Shown: positions 1-11,517 of the stretch, one piece after another
How positions within the stretch are numbered: position 1 is the first letter of the stretch
Layout of the letters: the number at the start of each line of letters is the position of its first letter
Assembly: GCA_963457665.1 (NCBI GenBank)
Contig: OY735209.1
Coordinates: forward strand, 10,718,314 to 10,782,313
Reading direction: 5' to 3'
DNA from: Thysanoteuthis rhombus
Lineage: Eukaryota > Mollusca > Cephalopoda > Oegopsida > Thysanoteuthidae
DNA length: 64,000 nucleotides
Program-made: the position numbers and the translations under genes
Notes under the pieces: model-generated
Database searches by the model: none
Seen by the model: only the letters and a program-made list of their open reading frames with translations
What the model was told of the DNA's origin: nothing

Positions 1-334
1 TATACCTAAATACACCAATTTACTCTTGTCTATCAACAAAAAACAATTTATACCGGTATATATACATACACCTGTATAATTCACACCTGTATATCTGCAC
101 ATATCAATTTACACATGTACACACACACACACATACACACGTATATGTATGTATGTATGTATGTATGTATACATCTATATGATTTACACCCGTATATCTA
201 CATAAATCAGGTATCATTAAGAACCAACAAAACCTGTCAACATAGTTTTCTCTCAGTTTTCAAACTAGTCTGTCTGTCTGGCTGGCTGGCTATGTATGTA
301 TCAAGAGTACAGGCTGTACTGATGTAGCTAGAGG
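1..334. repeat. Low-complexity TA/CA/GTAT sequence
   Basis: AT-rich sequence with short (CA)n and (GTAT)n runs at about 115-170. Nothing coding is visible; the open frame across it is microsatellite-driven. Confidence 0.8.
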
Positions 335-445
335 TCTGGGGGTTCAATTTGCAATGTAGGTTTATGCTAAAATGATCTCTTAGTTTGTGTCCACCTGTTT
401 TGTTTTGTTTTTAGATTAAGGCATTTTTAGTGATCACTGTCCCAA
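335..445 (+). repeat. Dispersed element D, 3' part
   Basis: Contains GGGGTTCAATTTGCAATG, then a TTAGTTTGTGTCC stretch, a T-rich tract and a GTGATCACTG end. The same modules recur at 22528-22865 (+), 28925-29450 (+) and 50455-50560 (-), so this is a truncated member of one interspersed family. No coding potential is seen. Confidence 0.6.
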
Positions 446-754
446 TTAACTTCTTCGCTAATCTCCAATTTTCCACATTTTTTTAATTGACCATCCCCAA
501 CACAGCACGCTGTCAAACGACATCAGGTACGTGACGGTTTCTTTTGGGTTTACTATCATTCTTTAATCGTTTCTCCCATATTTGAAAAAAATATATTAAC
601 CTGTTTTTTCCCGATGTTTAATCGGCTCTAATAACTGATCCATTGAGCCGGCCTCGTGGCTGAGATACTTGCATGCTTCCCATTGACATTAATGGCTCCT
701 TAGCTTGAAAGATCGGCGCAAAAAATCTTGTCTAGTTCTAAACTAAGTTTATTA
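446..754. other. Intergenic, with a short tRNA-like stretch
   Basis: A stretch near 646-700 (GCCTCGTGGCTGAGATACTT) resembles a tRNA A-box region and may be a 5' SINE fragment. The B box is missing. Nothing else is recognisable. Confidence 0.3.
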
Positions 755-889
755 ATGCAGGTATCTGCTGCCTTTCGGGAATTCGCTTTACGCCACTTCT
801 TCGCTTTTACGGAAAAGGGCGAAGGCGAGAATAGCGTGTAGCGTTTCTTCCGCAGAGAACCGTTATGGTAGCAGTGAACTCTCTTCTTT

Positions 890-946
<57 letters not shown>

Positions 947-1110
947 ACCATTCTGACCTCCCGTCACCCAACCTCTGACAACGACGACCCAGCCTAACAT
1001 ACCATCATCACCATTTTTTTGACCCGCTAAAAAAAATATTGATTGCTTCTAACCTTCACGTCATTTCGTCTTACGGAATGTTTTTATTTGAATAAACTTT
1101 CGGATAGCAG
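755..1110 (+). repeat. CT-core dispersed repeat, plus-strand copy
   Basis: A family built as: CGCTTTTACG lead, GTAGCAG stretch, (CT)n core (here 898-944), then CAACCTC, CCAGCCTAACATACCATCATCACC, and a tail rich in AAAAAATnTT, TTACGnCATTTCG and CTTTCGGATA. Other copies are at 16065-16235 (+), 21180-21560 (-), 41640-41960 (+), 42100-42260 (+, partial) and 46680-46880 (-). Confidence 0.7.
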
Positions 1111-1111
1111 G

Positions 1112-1131
1112 ACACACACACACACACACAT

Positions 1132-1229
<98 letters not shown>

Positions 1230-1356
1230 ATGTATGTGTGTGTGAATATTTATATATCTATATCTATATATATATATATGTATATATGTGTGTGTCTGTC
1301 TGTCTGTCTGTCTGTGTATGTGTGTGCGTGTGTGTGTGTATGTATGTGTGTGTGTG
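1112..1356. repeat. Compound microsatellite (CA)n(TA)n(TG)n(TCTG)n
   Basis: Continuous dinucleotide and tetranucleotide tracts. Open frames on both strands here are artefacts of the repeats. Confidence 0.95.
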
Positions 1357-1444
1357 TGAATGCCTCGCCGTGGAGTAATATAAGCTAGTTCTGGAATGAT
1401 TCTAGATTCTCCACACTTGTTGTCTAGCACGGCATAAGCGTCTG

Positions 1445-1715
1445 CTGGGAGGGGGTATCATTTCTTCTGGCTTTGAACAAGAGGCTTTGAAAGTTGAAAC
1501 CTTATAGTCAATAAAGGATAATTGTACAGCTTTGTGTAACCGCAGCTTGATGAACCCTTATAAAAAAAAAGGTGGTATGATTATTATTTGCTGGTAACAG
1601 AGTTGCTGCTAATACATTTTCCGAATACGTCCTTTTTGTAACCCCTCCCTGGAAATACATATTTTGCCCCCTCCCCCTTGTCGGGTGAAGTGGCAGCGGA
1701 CGCCCATATTGCGTA
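1445..1715 (+). repeat. Dispersed repeat E, copy 1
   Basis: Shares an ordered set of blocks with 23235-23475: AGTCAATAAAGGATAAT, a TGTAACC stretch, TATTTGCTG, TTTTTCCGAAT and GCAGCGGACGCCC. Divergence is moderate with small indels. No coding sequence is seen. Confidence 0.65.
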
Positions 1716-3284
1716 GTTTTAAGGTTAGTAAATAAGGATTTGATTTGTTCTTTGACTCAATCTCAAATGACGAGGAAATGTCAGGAGATTCGAAGCAAGT
1801 GAATAATGCCCTTAATTAGAGACTCTAGTCTCTAATTGTTTTTAAGGTTGCCAACGCCTAGATGACATAATCTTACAATAATGGTGGCATTTGAAAGACG
1901 TTTGTTTTGTTTTTTCCTTCTCAATACGCTATGCTTTGTATCCAAACCATCGGGAATTGAATTTTCCATTAACATCTGATAGGTTGTTACACATGAAATG
2001 CCGTTTTTTTTAATGCGTCCACACGTATATCTATAAGACTTTTAGTTGGTATGTTTGGTCAGTCCGTCCCCAAAATGTTCGAAATCGATTTTCGGCACAT
2101 AGTAGAAATAATCACTTCAGCCATATATCTTCGCAGTGTTTTAACATGGAAAATAAAACTGAAACAATTAGTTTCCGCCCATTACGACATGTTTTTAAAT
2201 GAGGTCCAATTTGATGAACGGTTACAATGCAGAACTTGACCCTGACTTTATAGCCACTTGAAATTACATCATTCAGAGATTTTTTTAAAAATCTGATGAT
2301 GTCATAATTCAAGGAACAAAACGAGCTGATCAGACGTTCTTGCTTTAGGATGTTAGTTTTTGTTTACCTGACCTCATATTGAATCTTTTCGGCCTGTCAC
2401 AGAAGAGTGATGTAAGGAAAAGACTTATTGCATTGTAGCAATGTCAGGTGGAATGTGGATGCATCGTTGGACTAAAGTCCTTGTTTAACATCATCCATAC
2501 TACAATTTGAGAAATCTTCGCGTGTCTCTGTGAGTCTGTGTGTGCGTGTAAATAAGATATCTCGACAACTGGCCAGTGTACAAAGGTGATAATTGCCAGA
2601 TATGTTGGTCTGTACACCGGACAATGCAGCGTCAAATTTGAAGTCGTTTGGATTTACGGTTCTCGATATGAGGGGGGAGGCTCGGTGTTAACGGGCTTGG
2701 GTTTATATTGATTTGAAATGTTTGGTTCGGATGGAGAGAGAGAGAGAGAGAGAGTCGTGAAGAATGGTTCACTCGGCCATAACCAATGTGACGGTCAAAC
2801 ATTCCACATGTTCACTCGTTGACGTCACACCACCGACTGAGTAACTCTACGGGAGTGTGTCGGTTCATGCATGTGCTGTATGATCCCCTTCTGATTGGTT
2901 GCCAAGTTACATCCAGACCGGGCAACGGATTCTCGACTTATTCAAAATGGCTGAATACTTTCTGGGCAGTACTCGTATCTCTGTGATTACCACTACACTT
3001 GATTGATTTACAGAACTCATTTGTAAGCGGGTCAAGTATCCTGTTGTTGATTATATAATAGTCTGATCGGAAACTGTTTATTATTCTTAGAATCAATTCT
3101 GAGGTCAGAAGACGTATTGGACGCTTATCAAACCTAATAAAATCTAGGCACCTGGCTGTTATAGTTAGTAAGCTAGTCTCGCTTCATACCTATTTTAAGA
3201 ACTAGTGAAATGTTTACATTGTTGTTGTCTACCTATTCATACGCGCTTTTTATCTTTATTCAGGACATTGACATCACAAAGCGA
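1716..3284. other. Intergenic, no gene recognised
   Basis: Mixed-composition sequence with a short (AG)n run near 2733-2753. No splice-flanked open frame or known domain was found on either strand. Confidence 0.5.
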
Positions 3285-3555
3285 AGAACAGAAAGTTATG
3301 ATAGGGAAAACCTCCACGTTATAGTTTGAAATAACAGTAGCTCATTTGGAAAGTAGATTGATATTACAAAACAGATGTAGGTGGGCGTTTGTTTGATTTT
3401 TGATTGATTTTCCGGCTGTTGTGTGTGAAGAAAATCATTGCTCACAACGTCGTCACTTGGTGTAAAGTACAGGGAAAACTTAAACGTTATAATTTGGAAT
3501 AACGGTCGCTCGCTAAGAAAGTATGTTGATATTACAGAGCGTGTGGGCGTACGTT
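3285..3555 (+). repeat. Diverged tandem duplication, about 165 bp
   Basis: The block at 3300-3385 (AGGGAAAACCTCCACGTTAT ... TTGATATTACA ... GTGGGCGT) recurs at 3468-3550 with about 75-80% identity by eye. It lies just upstream of the Tc1 relic and may be part of that element's terminal region. Confidence 0.55.
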
Positions 3556-3789
3556 TTGCTTGTTCACTTGTTTATTTGTTTGTTTGTTTTTGGTGGGGGA
3601 GTTTTGTTTTTATTTTTTGGTTTGTTTGTCTTTTTATTATGTATCGCTGCTTACAACCTTGTTGCTTCATGTCAAGTAAACCATTACAGAAGATACCTAT
3701 AAGATTGAAGCTGAGCCAAAACTCTGTTGTCAGAATTGTATAAAATCACAAGAAAAGTGGAAGTATCGGAGGTGCACAGAAGCAGATAG

Positions 3790-4490
3790 TTCGTCCACAT
3801 GAGCTGACACTAACGTCTATTCGTTTCTTCGGGAGATTGGTTGATGAAGATCCGAAAAAAAATCGGCAGGGATGAGGTCAGAGAAGTGTGTGCCGTGAAT
3901 GTTCCTACAACAACAATCAAACATAATCTGAACAGGACCGGCTTACAAGGCCGATGACCACGACCACGACCCTGCTAGGAATATCGAGATACAAACAGGC
4001 TAGTTTAAAGTTTACGTAGAAGAAATGAAGATGAAAATTCAACGTTTGGGGACAACGTACTATGGGTCATATGGAATAAAAATCAACTTATTCGGGTCTG
4101 ATGGTGTCTGACGAGTTTGGCGAGGGGCTCAAAGGAAAGTGTTTGATATCAACAGCTAAACATAGTCTAGGGTTGTATGTGCTCTACCAACCCTGGCGAT
4201 CTGCATTTGATCTATGGAGTCATAAATACTGAAGGTGTTATCAATATATTCAATGACAGAACATTTGGCCTTCACTGAAACACTTGAGGAAAAGAGCTGT
4301 AATTCAGCATGACAATAGGAAACAAAAGGTACGAGTGTTCGAGTAGCCTTGTATGTCGTCGGATTTAAATCCAACAAGATAGATTTGAAAGAGTGAATAC
4401 TGTCGGAGTGGGAAATCATTCCGATGACTGTTCGTGCAATGAAGTCAATGTTGTCCAGACTATAAGTAGTGATTGAAAATTTTTGGAGGT
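3790..4490 (+). pseudogene. Tc1-like transposase pseudogene
   Basis: Remnant of a Tc1/mariner-superfamily DDE transposase, the enzyme that cuts and pastes its own element through terminal inverted repeats. The pieces appear in the family's order but in shifting frames. VPTTTIKHNLNRTGLQGR (3901-3954) matches the end of the DNA-binding domain. TFGDNVLWVIWNKNQLI (from 4042) matches the block holding the first catalytic Asp, with W in place of the usual DE. A GEG..K.CLIST.KH-like stretch follows (about 4115-4165), then INIFNDRTFGLH (about 4228) and QHDN (about 4306). MSSDLNPTR (4352) matches the SPDLNPIE block, with the E region lost. Several stops and at least three frame changes make it non-functional. 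Family assignment is by motif order; the subfamily is unknown. Confidence 0.75.
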
Positions 4491-4494
4491 CTCA

Positions 4495-6149
4495 GAAAAG
4501 TCTGATGCGAAGAAATATCCAAGATAATGAAATCATGAAAGACCGTAGCGTCAAAATTTGAAGACGTGTAGAAAAAGTATTCCACCAAAAATCAAGTGTG
4601 ATCAGAATAAATTCTACAACGAACATCTTCCACTGAAAAACATCCAGAATAGATTTTTTTTAAATCTAGAAATAGAATAGAAGAAAACTAGAAAGATGTT
4701 ATATACTTGTAAACCGGTCAAAATTAGATACAAAAAGATAGAGAAAAGGCCTGTTTTCCAAAAATCAAGAAAAAGACATTTTTAGTCTTATGGAGCTCTG
4801 ATGCGAACTACTAAATCTGTTGACAAAACGGTATGGCCGGGGGCGCTGGAAAACACGAACACACGCACATATGAACAAAATAGAACTCTTTATCTTTGGG
4901 AGCTACCGTTGTTCAAATATGCGAACGAATAAAATAATTCCACTATCAAATTAACCTGAAAAATATCTGAAATTAGCAATGGCTAGTTTTAGCAATTCAT
5001 TGGGAGAAATAAGGATAGTTCAAAATTTGCCAATCATTTAAAGAGATTGACTGACTTTAATGAAGTTTTTCTGATATCTTTATATGTTTCTATGTTCACT
5101 TATTGTTAGGTTACGACCAAAGACTAATTGTACACAATCTTTGTATCGATAACTTTTGTGCCATGAACTTGTCTTGGTCAAAGGGATCATAAATGAAAAA
5201 GAAAAAAATGGTTCCAGAAGCCCTGCAATAAAAAAAGAATAAACCACTCTGATTTTTTTATTATCCTGATTGCATTTTACGGAGAGAAAATGATTATTAT
5301 TAGTTTTTAGTTTGTTTCTCTTTCTTTGTTTCTTTCTTTTTTCTCTCAGTAAACCAGTGCGGAAATGTCCATGACAAATAACGAAATAATGTTAGGTTTT
5401 TAAACGGTATAAAAGAACCAATTTAGATTAAGGTCAGCTTATGAACAATGATTCATCACTTATTGTACAACCTCTATTGTATGGTAATCTACACTATTTA
5501 TGGAGAGTTTTCTTGATAAAATATCGGAACTCTGAACAATGGTCACTAAATAAGGAAAGCCACAAAACGCTTTACATTCCGACCGCTCATCGGAAATTAT
5601 AACGTCAACAAGTCTCAATACAAAAACGCTTATAATTTCAACATTCTATTTTTACAGAATCAACTAAAAACACTCAGAGAGTGTGTCCGCTGACGCCACT
5701 GTCACTAAAAACTGAGAGAAAATCGGTCCCTAAATAGCGTTGGTGCAGGTTAGTTTTCTTCGTAAAATTCCTGGATCTGACCCAAATTTTAATCAATTCT
5801 TCTTTTGGCCTACGGCCAATCCTTACACAAAATGTCCCCGAAATTCATTGAAAACTTTTGGAGATATTATGTGGGGAGACGTACAGGAGTGGATACCTGT
5901 ACTTTCCCCAACTTTGTCGGGCAAGGTAGATTATGAATAAGATTCTCTACTACGATTTAACGTCAACGTTTCACTGATATCAAAATATGTTGTGGGAATC
6001 TAAAAATATGTTTTTGTTCGCGAATCGCAATAAAAAAAAAGACAAGAAAATACTGGGTCGTTTGGCAGCAAGCCTAAAAGATCATGTTCCTTTGGAAACA
6101 AACAAATAAAATTTAATACGAAAATATCCCGCTAGAATAACACAGCAAT
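4495..6149. other. Intergenic, no gene recognised
   Basis: AT-rich sequence. Around 5740-5930 there is a repeat-like stretch (CCCCGAAATTCATTGAAAAC ... GGAGATATT ... GGGGAGAC) of a style common in dispersed invertebrate repeats. No supported exon. Confidence 0.45.
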
Positions 6150-6415
6150 GGGTGTGCCGTTGTCGAGTTGAGGTAAGCCAATCTCACGAACCATCACTAC
6201 TCTCTTGAATTTGAGCCTCTATTGGTGCTCTTCTATAGTGGCCTTGAACCAGATTAAGCTGAGTCGAGTAAAGATCATAATATGGCATCTCGATCTGAGG
6301 TAGTGATTAACAAGTTGGCCTCGCAGACTATAACTACTGAACTAAGTTCCATCTTCATTGGGTGCCCGACACCTTCATACCAGACTAAGTTCAGCTTAGT
6401 TAATATCGAATAACA
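6150..6415 (+). mobile_element. SINE-A dimer (tRNA-derived)
   Basis: Two successive SINE-A heads. The first (6152-6290) reads GCCGTTGTCGAGTTGAGGTA ... GAATTTGAGCCTC ... GGTGCTC ... GTGGCCTTG ... AGATTAAGCTGAG. The second (6293-6415) has GTAGTGATTAACAAG ... GGGTGCCCGA ... AGACTAAGTTCAGCTTAG. The family pattern is a tRNA-like A box (GTGGTGTAATGGTTAGCA), a B box (GAGTTCGATCCTC), then GGTGCCCCA, a GTGGCCTTGTGTCAGACTAAGC-type body and an AAGCTTAGTAAA tail. Confidence 0.65.
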
Positions 6416-6954
6416 CAACTAGAAAAGCTACTTACTGATAATTCATGGGCCATTTTTATATTTCTTAAAACAAAATTTAAGCGCCTCGGTAATCGTTGGT
6501 AGACTCTGAATCCAGGTGGTAACAGCTAGAATTTCTAATTCTGACGCTCTACGCAGACAGGTCCACCCTACTGCGGAGAATGTCCTAAACAAATTTCTCT
6601 CCTCCCATTTTGGTTCTGTGCCGTACGAAAGTCAGCTTAGTAAAAGCAACCTTCATCTTGGCCTGTCTTGAGGCAAATGCAGTCGCTTATTTCACTGGTG
6701 TAAAGAGATGCTGTTCAATATCAAGTAAAAGTCAGAATTTCAAATACTAATTTTCAAAGCCAAGAGGCACTCTACACTTGAATGATTAACGCAATATAAT
6801 CATCTTACATTCATTTGGCCTTGTGAAAGTGATAAATACTTCATTGGCTAGATAGTGCAGTAGAAAATGTTGTGTTACTATTAGCTTAAGCATAAATTCC
6901 GAGCAAAAAAAAGAGGATCACTGCCTTCGAGAAATTGTATTTCGCCAGTCGTTT
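6416..6954. other. Intergenic, no gene recognised
   Basis: No motif, repeat family or coding exon was recognised. Confidence 0.4.
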
Positions 6955-6957
6955 TTA

Positions 6958-7068
6958 CAAACCAATCAGGGATCATAAACATTTTTTCTGACCAATCAGA
7001 AGGAGAAATCATGCCTATCCAATCAACGAGTAGGTCATCTGAACCTCTTTTTGGAACCAATCAGATAT
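6958..7068 (+). promoter_or_regulatory. Cluster of four CCAATCA boxes
   Basis: CCAATCAG or CCAATCAA occurs at about 6962, 6992, 7019 and 7058, all in the same orientation, spaced roughly 27-39 bp. CCAAT followed by CA or CG is the core bound by NF-Y. No adjacent gene is recognised, so a promoter or enhancer role is inference. Confidence 0.3.
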
Positions 7069-7209
7069 TGCAAATAATTGGGTATCAGATTCATTTTTTC
7101 ACCAACTTAATCGTTTGATCAATATATCACTTTTTGAATTTCTAAACCTTTATTGAAATGAATATTTAATTCAACAATGTTAATCGTCCAATCTGGTCAT
7201 ATTTTCTTG

Positions 7210-7230
7210 TCGTTGATCACGTGATCAGCG
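7210..7230. other. Short perfect palindrome with CACGTG E-box
   Basis: TGATCACGTGATCA is a 14-bp perfect palindrome centred on an E-box. It may be chance. Confidence 0.3.
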
Positions 7231-7315
7231 TTTGACTTCGTTACACAACGTAATCTGTTTAGTCAGCCACCTTATCTGCTGATCCTGCCATTTGATTTCT
7301 GCACACATACACACA

Positions 7316-7317
<2 letters not shown>

Positions 7318-7375
<58 letters not shown>

Positions 7376-7516
7376 CGCTCCCTTATTCAGGGTTGAGCAC
7401 TCTCTAAGTGAGGTAACTCGTTCATTGTAAGCTTATGCAATGCTCTTCCAGCATGGAATGGAGCACTCTGGTGGATGAGGAATATATACGATAAATGAAT
7501 ATATCGCTTAAATTCA

Positions 7517-7561
<45 letters not shown>
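7318..7561. repeat. Two (TA)n arrays around a dispersed repeat
   Basis: (TA)n runs at about 7318-7372 and 7517-7560. The block between them (GAGCACTCTGGTGGATGAGG ... ATATATCGCTTAAATTCA) recurs at 31670-31735, so the pair marks a dispersed family associated with TA tracts. Confidence 0.7.
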
Positions 7562-7619
7562 ATCCAGAACAATATTCGATTGCACTTTGATTTATACGTG
7601 TGCATGCGTAAGCCTTAGA

Positions 7620-7955
7620 TCTGTGGTTTTCTCAACTGGGATCTGCGGACCAAATAATCCTCGAAGGTCCACAGCACTGTTTTCTCTAAACCTGACATTA
7701 CGAACCTTGTGGCAAAGAAACAACATCATCTGTCGCACAGCTATCGAGAAACATAATTATTGAACACAGACCTTCACCATATATCACACTTCGAATAGAT
7801 ATAATCCATATTGAATAAATATGATTTATATAAGTCATTCTTATTGGATTCATTGAATGCAGTATAAAAACTAAAAGCTAAAAATTGGGGTTCGACAAAA
7901 TATTTCTCTTAAAGAAGGGGTCCATGAGTTTCCCAAAATTTTCGAAATCACTACC
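7620..7955. mobile_element. Probable non-autonomous hAT-type element
   Basis: Left end TGTGGTTTTCTCAACTGGGA followed by TCTGCGGACC, and a right end that reads back as GTGATTTCGAAAATTTTGGG then AAACTCATGGACCCC. This is the GTGGTTCTCAAnnTGGG...GGACC style of many hAT-derived MITEs. Ends are diverged and target duplications were not resolved. Confidence 0.45.
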
Positions 7956-7999
7956 TTAGATTTATACATATGTTTCCTGAGTGCAAGCTTTTCAGCCAT

Positions 8000-8225
8000 G
8001 TGTAAATGTAAATGATTAGTTCCCTTACGCTAGCTACAGACTCAGTGGTCCCTGTCCGGACTCGACATATCCCGGGGTTTTCCCTCGGCTCTTGTTTGCG
8101 ATATGTGAAATTAACAAGCACCCGAAGCAGCGTCACTCTCTTCATCTTGGGCTAATGTACCCATAGCTGGGAGAGGGTGCAGATGGATTCCAGTCTCTCC
8201 CAAGGGCATTAGGCTCGTTTAGGGA
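8000..8225 (-). mobile_element. SINE-C fragment
   Basis: On the minus strand it reads CTAATGCCCTTGGGAGAGAC ... AGCTATGGGTA ... CATCTTGGGC-like modules. These correspond to GGGAAAGGCATC ... CTCTCC ... AGCTATGGGTGA in the better copy at 18155-18370 (+). Another partial copy is at 52770-52860 (+). Confidence 0.45.
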
Positions 8226-8629
8226 ACACATATTTACATACAAGTGGTATGTAAGTACCATGAAAAAAAAACACAGAGTTATGGGGTTATATATTATCAA
8301 TATATGTTTTATTTTTCTGTGAGACTAAGGCATCTAACGTTCTATAAATATACACAGGACGTGTCGTGTGCACGTATAACTTAATATCTTTCAATGCTCA
8401 GCCTCAGATAGCAATCATGAGAGACAAGAGGCCTGTAGTAATCACTAGCGACTGAAGTGAAGAGACATTCTCGACACTCAACTCAGGTATCCAGTAACCA
8501 ACACCCCCTCCAAAAAAAAATAATAATAAGGGCCAATTAGGCCAGAGTAAGAGGGATGAGGCTCTGGTGATCTGAAAATTATTGCCCCATGTAGGTGCCA
8601 CACTCTACTGGTTTAGTTTTTTTACGATC

Positions 8630-8789
8630 TATCTACCTATCTATCTATCTATCTATCTATCTTACACCACCTGTTCATATACGTCATCCTCTTCGCCGCG
8701 ACTTGAGTCGAGTACGGTGGATCAAAAAGAAAGTACATTGTTTAGGGTTCACGATCCGTCATAAAGGCAAGGCTATTTTTTTCTTTCTA

Positions 8790-8870
<81 letters not shown>
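8630..8870. repeat. (CTAT)n and long (CT)n microsatellites
   Basis: (CTAT)n at 8630-8661 and about 78 bp of (CT)n at 8791-8868. These create the overlapping open frames on both strands. Confidence 0.95.
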
Positions 8871-8871
<1 letters not shown>

Positions 8872-8934
8872 CCCAAATAGCATGGGTGATTAGTACTACG
8901 CACAAAAATATTCTGGCACAGGCTTGTACACAGG

Positions 8935-9260
8935 CTCCAAAGTTGCGTTCATAGGTAACTTGACCAAAGTATGAATATGGGATGGATGATGCTGACTCCA
9001 GAAGTTCAATTTCGAATAGAGTGAATTTAGGCGTTTTCGAACTTAAGGAAGACGGCTGCACTGTACGAGCTGCGAAGTTGTGTTCATGGGTAATTTGACT
9101 CCTGGATGAACATAAAATGGGCGATGTTGACCTCTGGTGACCTCTAAATGTCAACTAAAGGTCAATTTTGATATTTTCAAAAAGGGTCAGTTTTGGCATT
9201 TTTGACTCAACTGGAGGTTTGCGATCCCTACTTTGAGAAGCTCTGTGCTACAATTTATCT
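8935..9260 (+). repeat. Diverged tandem duplication followed by hAT-like end
   Basis: AAGTTGCGTTCATAGGTAAC at 8939 recurs as AAGTTGTGTTCATGGGTAAT at 9074, each followed by TTGAC ... ATGAA ... ATGGG ... GATG ... TGAC. The period is about 135 bp. The stretch at 9215-9250 reads back as AGAGCTTCTCAAAGTAGGGA, a hAT-MITE-like end. Confidence 0.5.
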
Positions 9261-9314
9261 GACCTTTCAGTATTGATTACTTTTTACTTGAGCAATGCTG
9301 GGTACATAGAATCA

Positions 9315-9387
<73 letters not shown>

Positions 9388-9412
9388 ATGTGTGTATGTG
9401 TGTGTGTGTGTT
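9315..9412. repeat. (TA)n(TG)n microsatellite
   Basis: About 60 bp of TA followed by TG-rich repeats. Confidence 0.95.
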
Positions 9413-9734
9413 TTGATCAGCATTTCTGTAGCCTATTTCCTATCAATATCCATGTTCAAGCTTCAAATAAAAGCCATAATTTCGATTCTCTATTTCCTAA
9501 GCAAGTAAGGTGTAACAAAATCTTCCTCTCCCTCCACCCCCCAATAACACATATTTGACCCTGTGCCGTACTTAGTTGAAGTGAATAATGGTAAACTTCG
9601 ATATGACGTGCATTGAAATTTTAAAAACAAATACATAGTAATGGTATAAATTTCACGAGTGATGGGGCAGAAATTTGACCGTATTGGGAATCAGTTCCGA
9701 TTCGATACCTACAACAAAATCTCACAACAACAAC

Positions 9735-9766
<32 letters not shown>

Positions 9767-11334
9767 GAGAAAACAAAACAGTCCATTTACGTAGAGTAGA
9801 AATGGGAATAAAAATCCTGACTATCGACGAGCAAGTATTGGTTACATGGATTTCATGTCCGTTCGGACATTATCCTTCCCTCGTGGCCTTCTTTCAAAAC
9901 ATGTTCATGCTAAGCGAATCCGTTTCGACTGGTTCACTTTTCGCCCCACTGATAAAGCTCACCTTTTTAGAAATGGAGTATCAGCTTACAGAATCTTCAA
10001 CTCTATTATTCGGCACTGTGGATATCGGTTACAGGCTCTGCCAAGAATAGTATAAACGTATCAGTTCACAAGGTTTCTGAAAAGCCAGCCACATCCTGTC
10101 GTTCTAAAGAGTATTGGATAAATAAATCTGCGACTTATCTATCTATCTTTGTATCTATCTATCTATCTCTATATCTATCTATCTATCTCCTAGTCATTTC
10201 TTGCCATGAGAGATGCTACCCATGGTTCTGGGAATTTGAACGATGCGCCCAAGTCAAATGTAAGATGGACTTTTATCGCCACCAATGTAAACAGCAATCT
10301 AATATCAAGTTTTCACCCTCACCTGTCAAGTGGTACTTTGAAGGAGACGGTAGAAACTAGATGTTAAGTTAATGTTTTTTCGTGGTCGATTCTCCCGATT
10401 TTCTCTATTTTTTTCAGAAAGGTTAAAATGTGCCGCATGGCATAGCCGCTGTCCACAATGAAATTTGTGAACCGAGTTCAAAGTTCGGCTGAAGTCGCTT
10501 GTGTCCACTTTCCACTAATGCCCTTGGGAAATGCATAAATTCACACGTCCCTACGCATCTTCTCGTCACAAGATATGTTGAAATAATTTCTCGTCACTGA
10601 TTTGCCACGATGGTTGACGAAAAAACATTACGTATTTATAATTATTAAATCTTTTAGCACAAGTTAGTTGAAGAAATTGGAACATATTTCTATTTTAAAA
10701 CCGTGCAGAAGGGTATATCATTCAAATCAACTGTCATTTTTTTCTTTTCTAAAATATCTAACGGGTTCATGACAATTGATAAAGAAGCGAGCAGTTGAGT
10801 GATAAACAATCCGCCATAACTATCTTATGAGCCCAAGCAGTAGCAGTTAAAAGCTCTTACCTCCATTGTCAACCGTGGCAGAGGTCAACAAAATGAGATA
10901 TCTTTTAGTTCCTATCGAAAAATCTATATCACTATGTTCCAATCTGTTTTATTTATTTCATATTTATCATGATTACTGTTTTTCCTGACATCCATACTTG
11001 AGTATGCTTATCATCATGGTGATCAAAATAGTTTCTCGATGTACTCTTTGTTATCAGCCTAAAAAACAGAAAAAAATCCTTAGAACGGCAACAGAACGTG
11101 AGCATTTTCAGCAATATGAAACCTGCGTATATCATTTACTACCAGATAACCTTCAGAATAGTATACCTACAATAGTAACGAGTGAACCCAACTCGGCAGC
11201 CCAAAACGTGATAGTGAGAGATCGTTTAATATACGAATTTAAGCTTGGAACAAGCCTGGCTGCTGAAGGTTGAAACTCTACTCCCATTTCTATTCCGACT
11301 AAAGCTGATTACTGCAAATTTTGTAATGTACATA
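9413..11334. other. Intergenic with short microsatellites
   Basis: Contains (AGT)n at 9736-9764 and (CTAT)n at 10138-10188. Two overlapping open frames at 9763-10055 were inspected; no domain or splice support was found. Otherwise unassigned. Confidence 0.45.
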
Positions 11335-11517
11335 CGAATTGTCCATATAGCTCAGACGGTAAGAAGCGCGATTGCCAATCAATTGGCTGTGATTTCGAAT
11401 CAGCGTAGGGCGATGTTGATTTTCACTCTACCAAGTTGGGTGAAGACCATTGTTCTTGTTGGGGTATGAAAATAAAGTCAACTCCAGTTTTGGATTGGAG
11501 TTTGATTATAATAGCAG
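11335..11517 (+). mobile_element. SINE-B, tRNA-derived, plus copy
   Basis: A tRNA-like head: A-box-like ATAGCTCAGACGGTAAGA (11346-11363), an anticodon-arm-like ATTGCCAATCAATTGGC, and B-box-like GATTTCGAATCAG. The body ends AAGTCAACTCCAG ... TTGGAGTTTG. The same order occurs at 22085-22300 (-) and twice at 60930-61300 (-). Confidence 0.7.

Noticed and set aside
1043..1430. Overlapping 111- and 119-codon frames
   Set aside because: Translation of TA, CA and TG microsatellites (IYIYIY, HTHTHT).
8759..9154. 131-codon minus-strand frame
   Set aside because: About a quarter is (CT)n translation (RERERE), and the rest is a diverged tandem repeat.
9763..10055. Two overlapping frames of 95 and 69 codons
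   Set aside because: A faint resemblance to a transposase helix-turn-helix region could not be substantiated.
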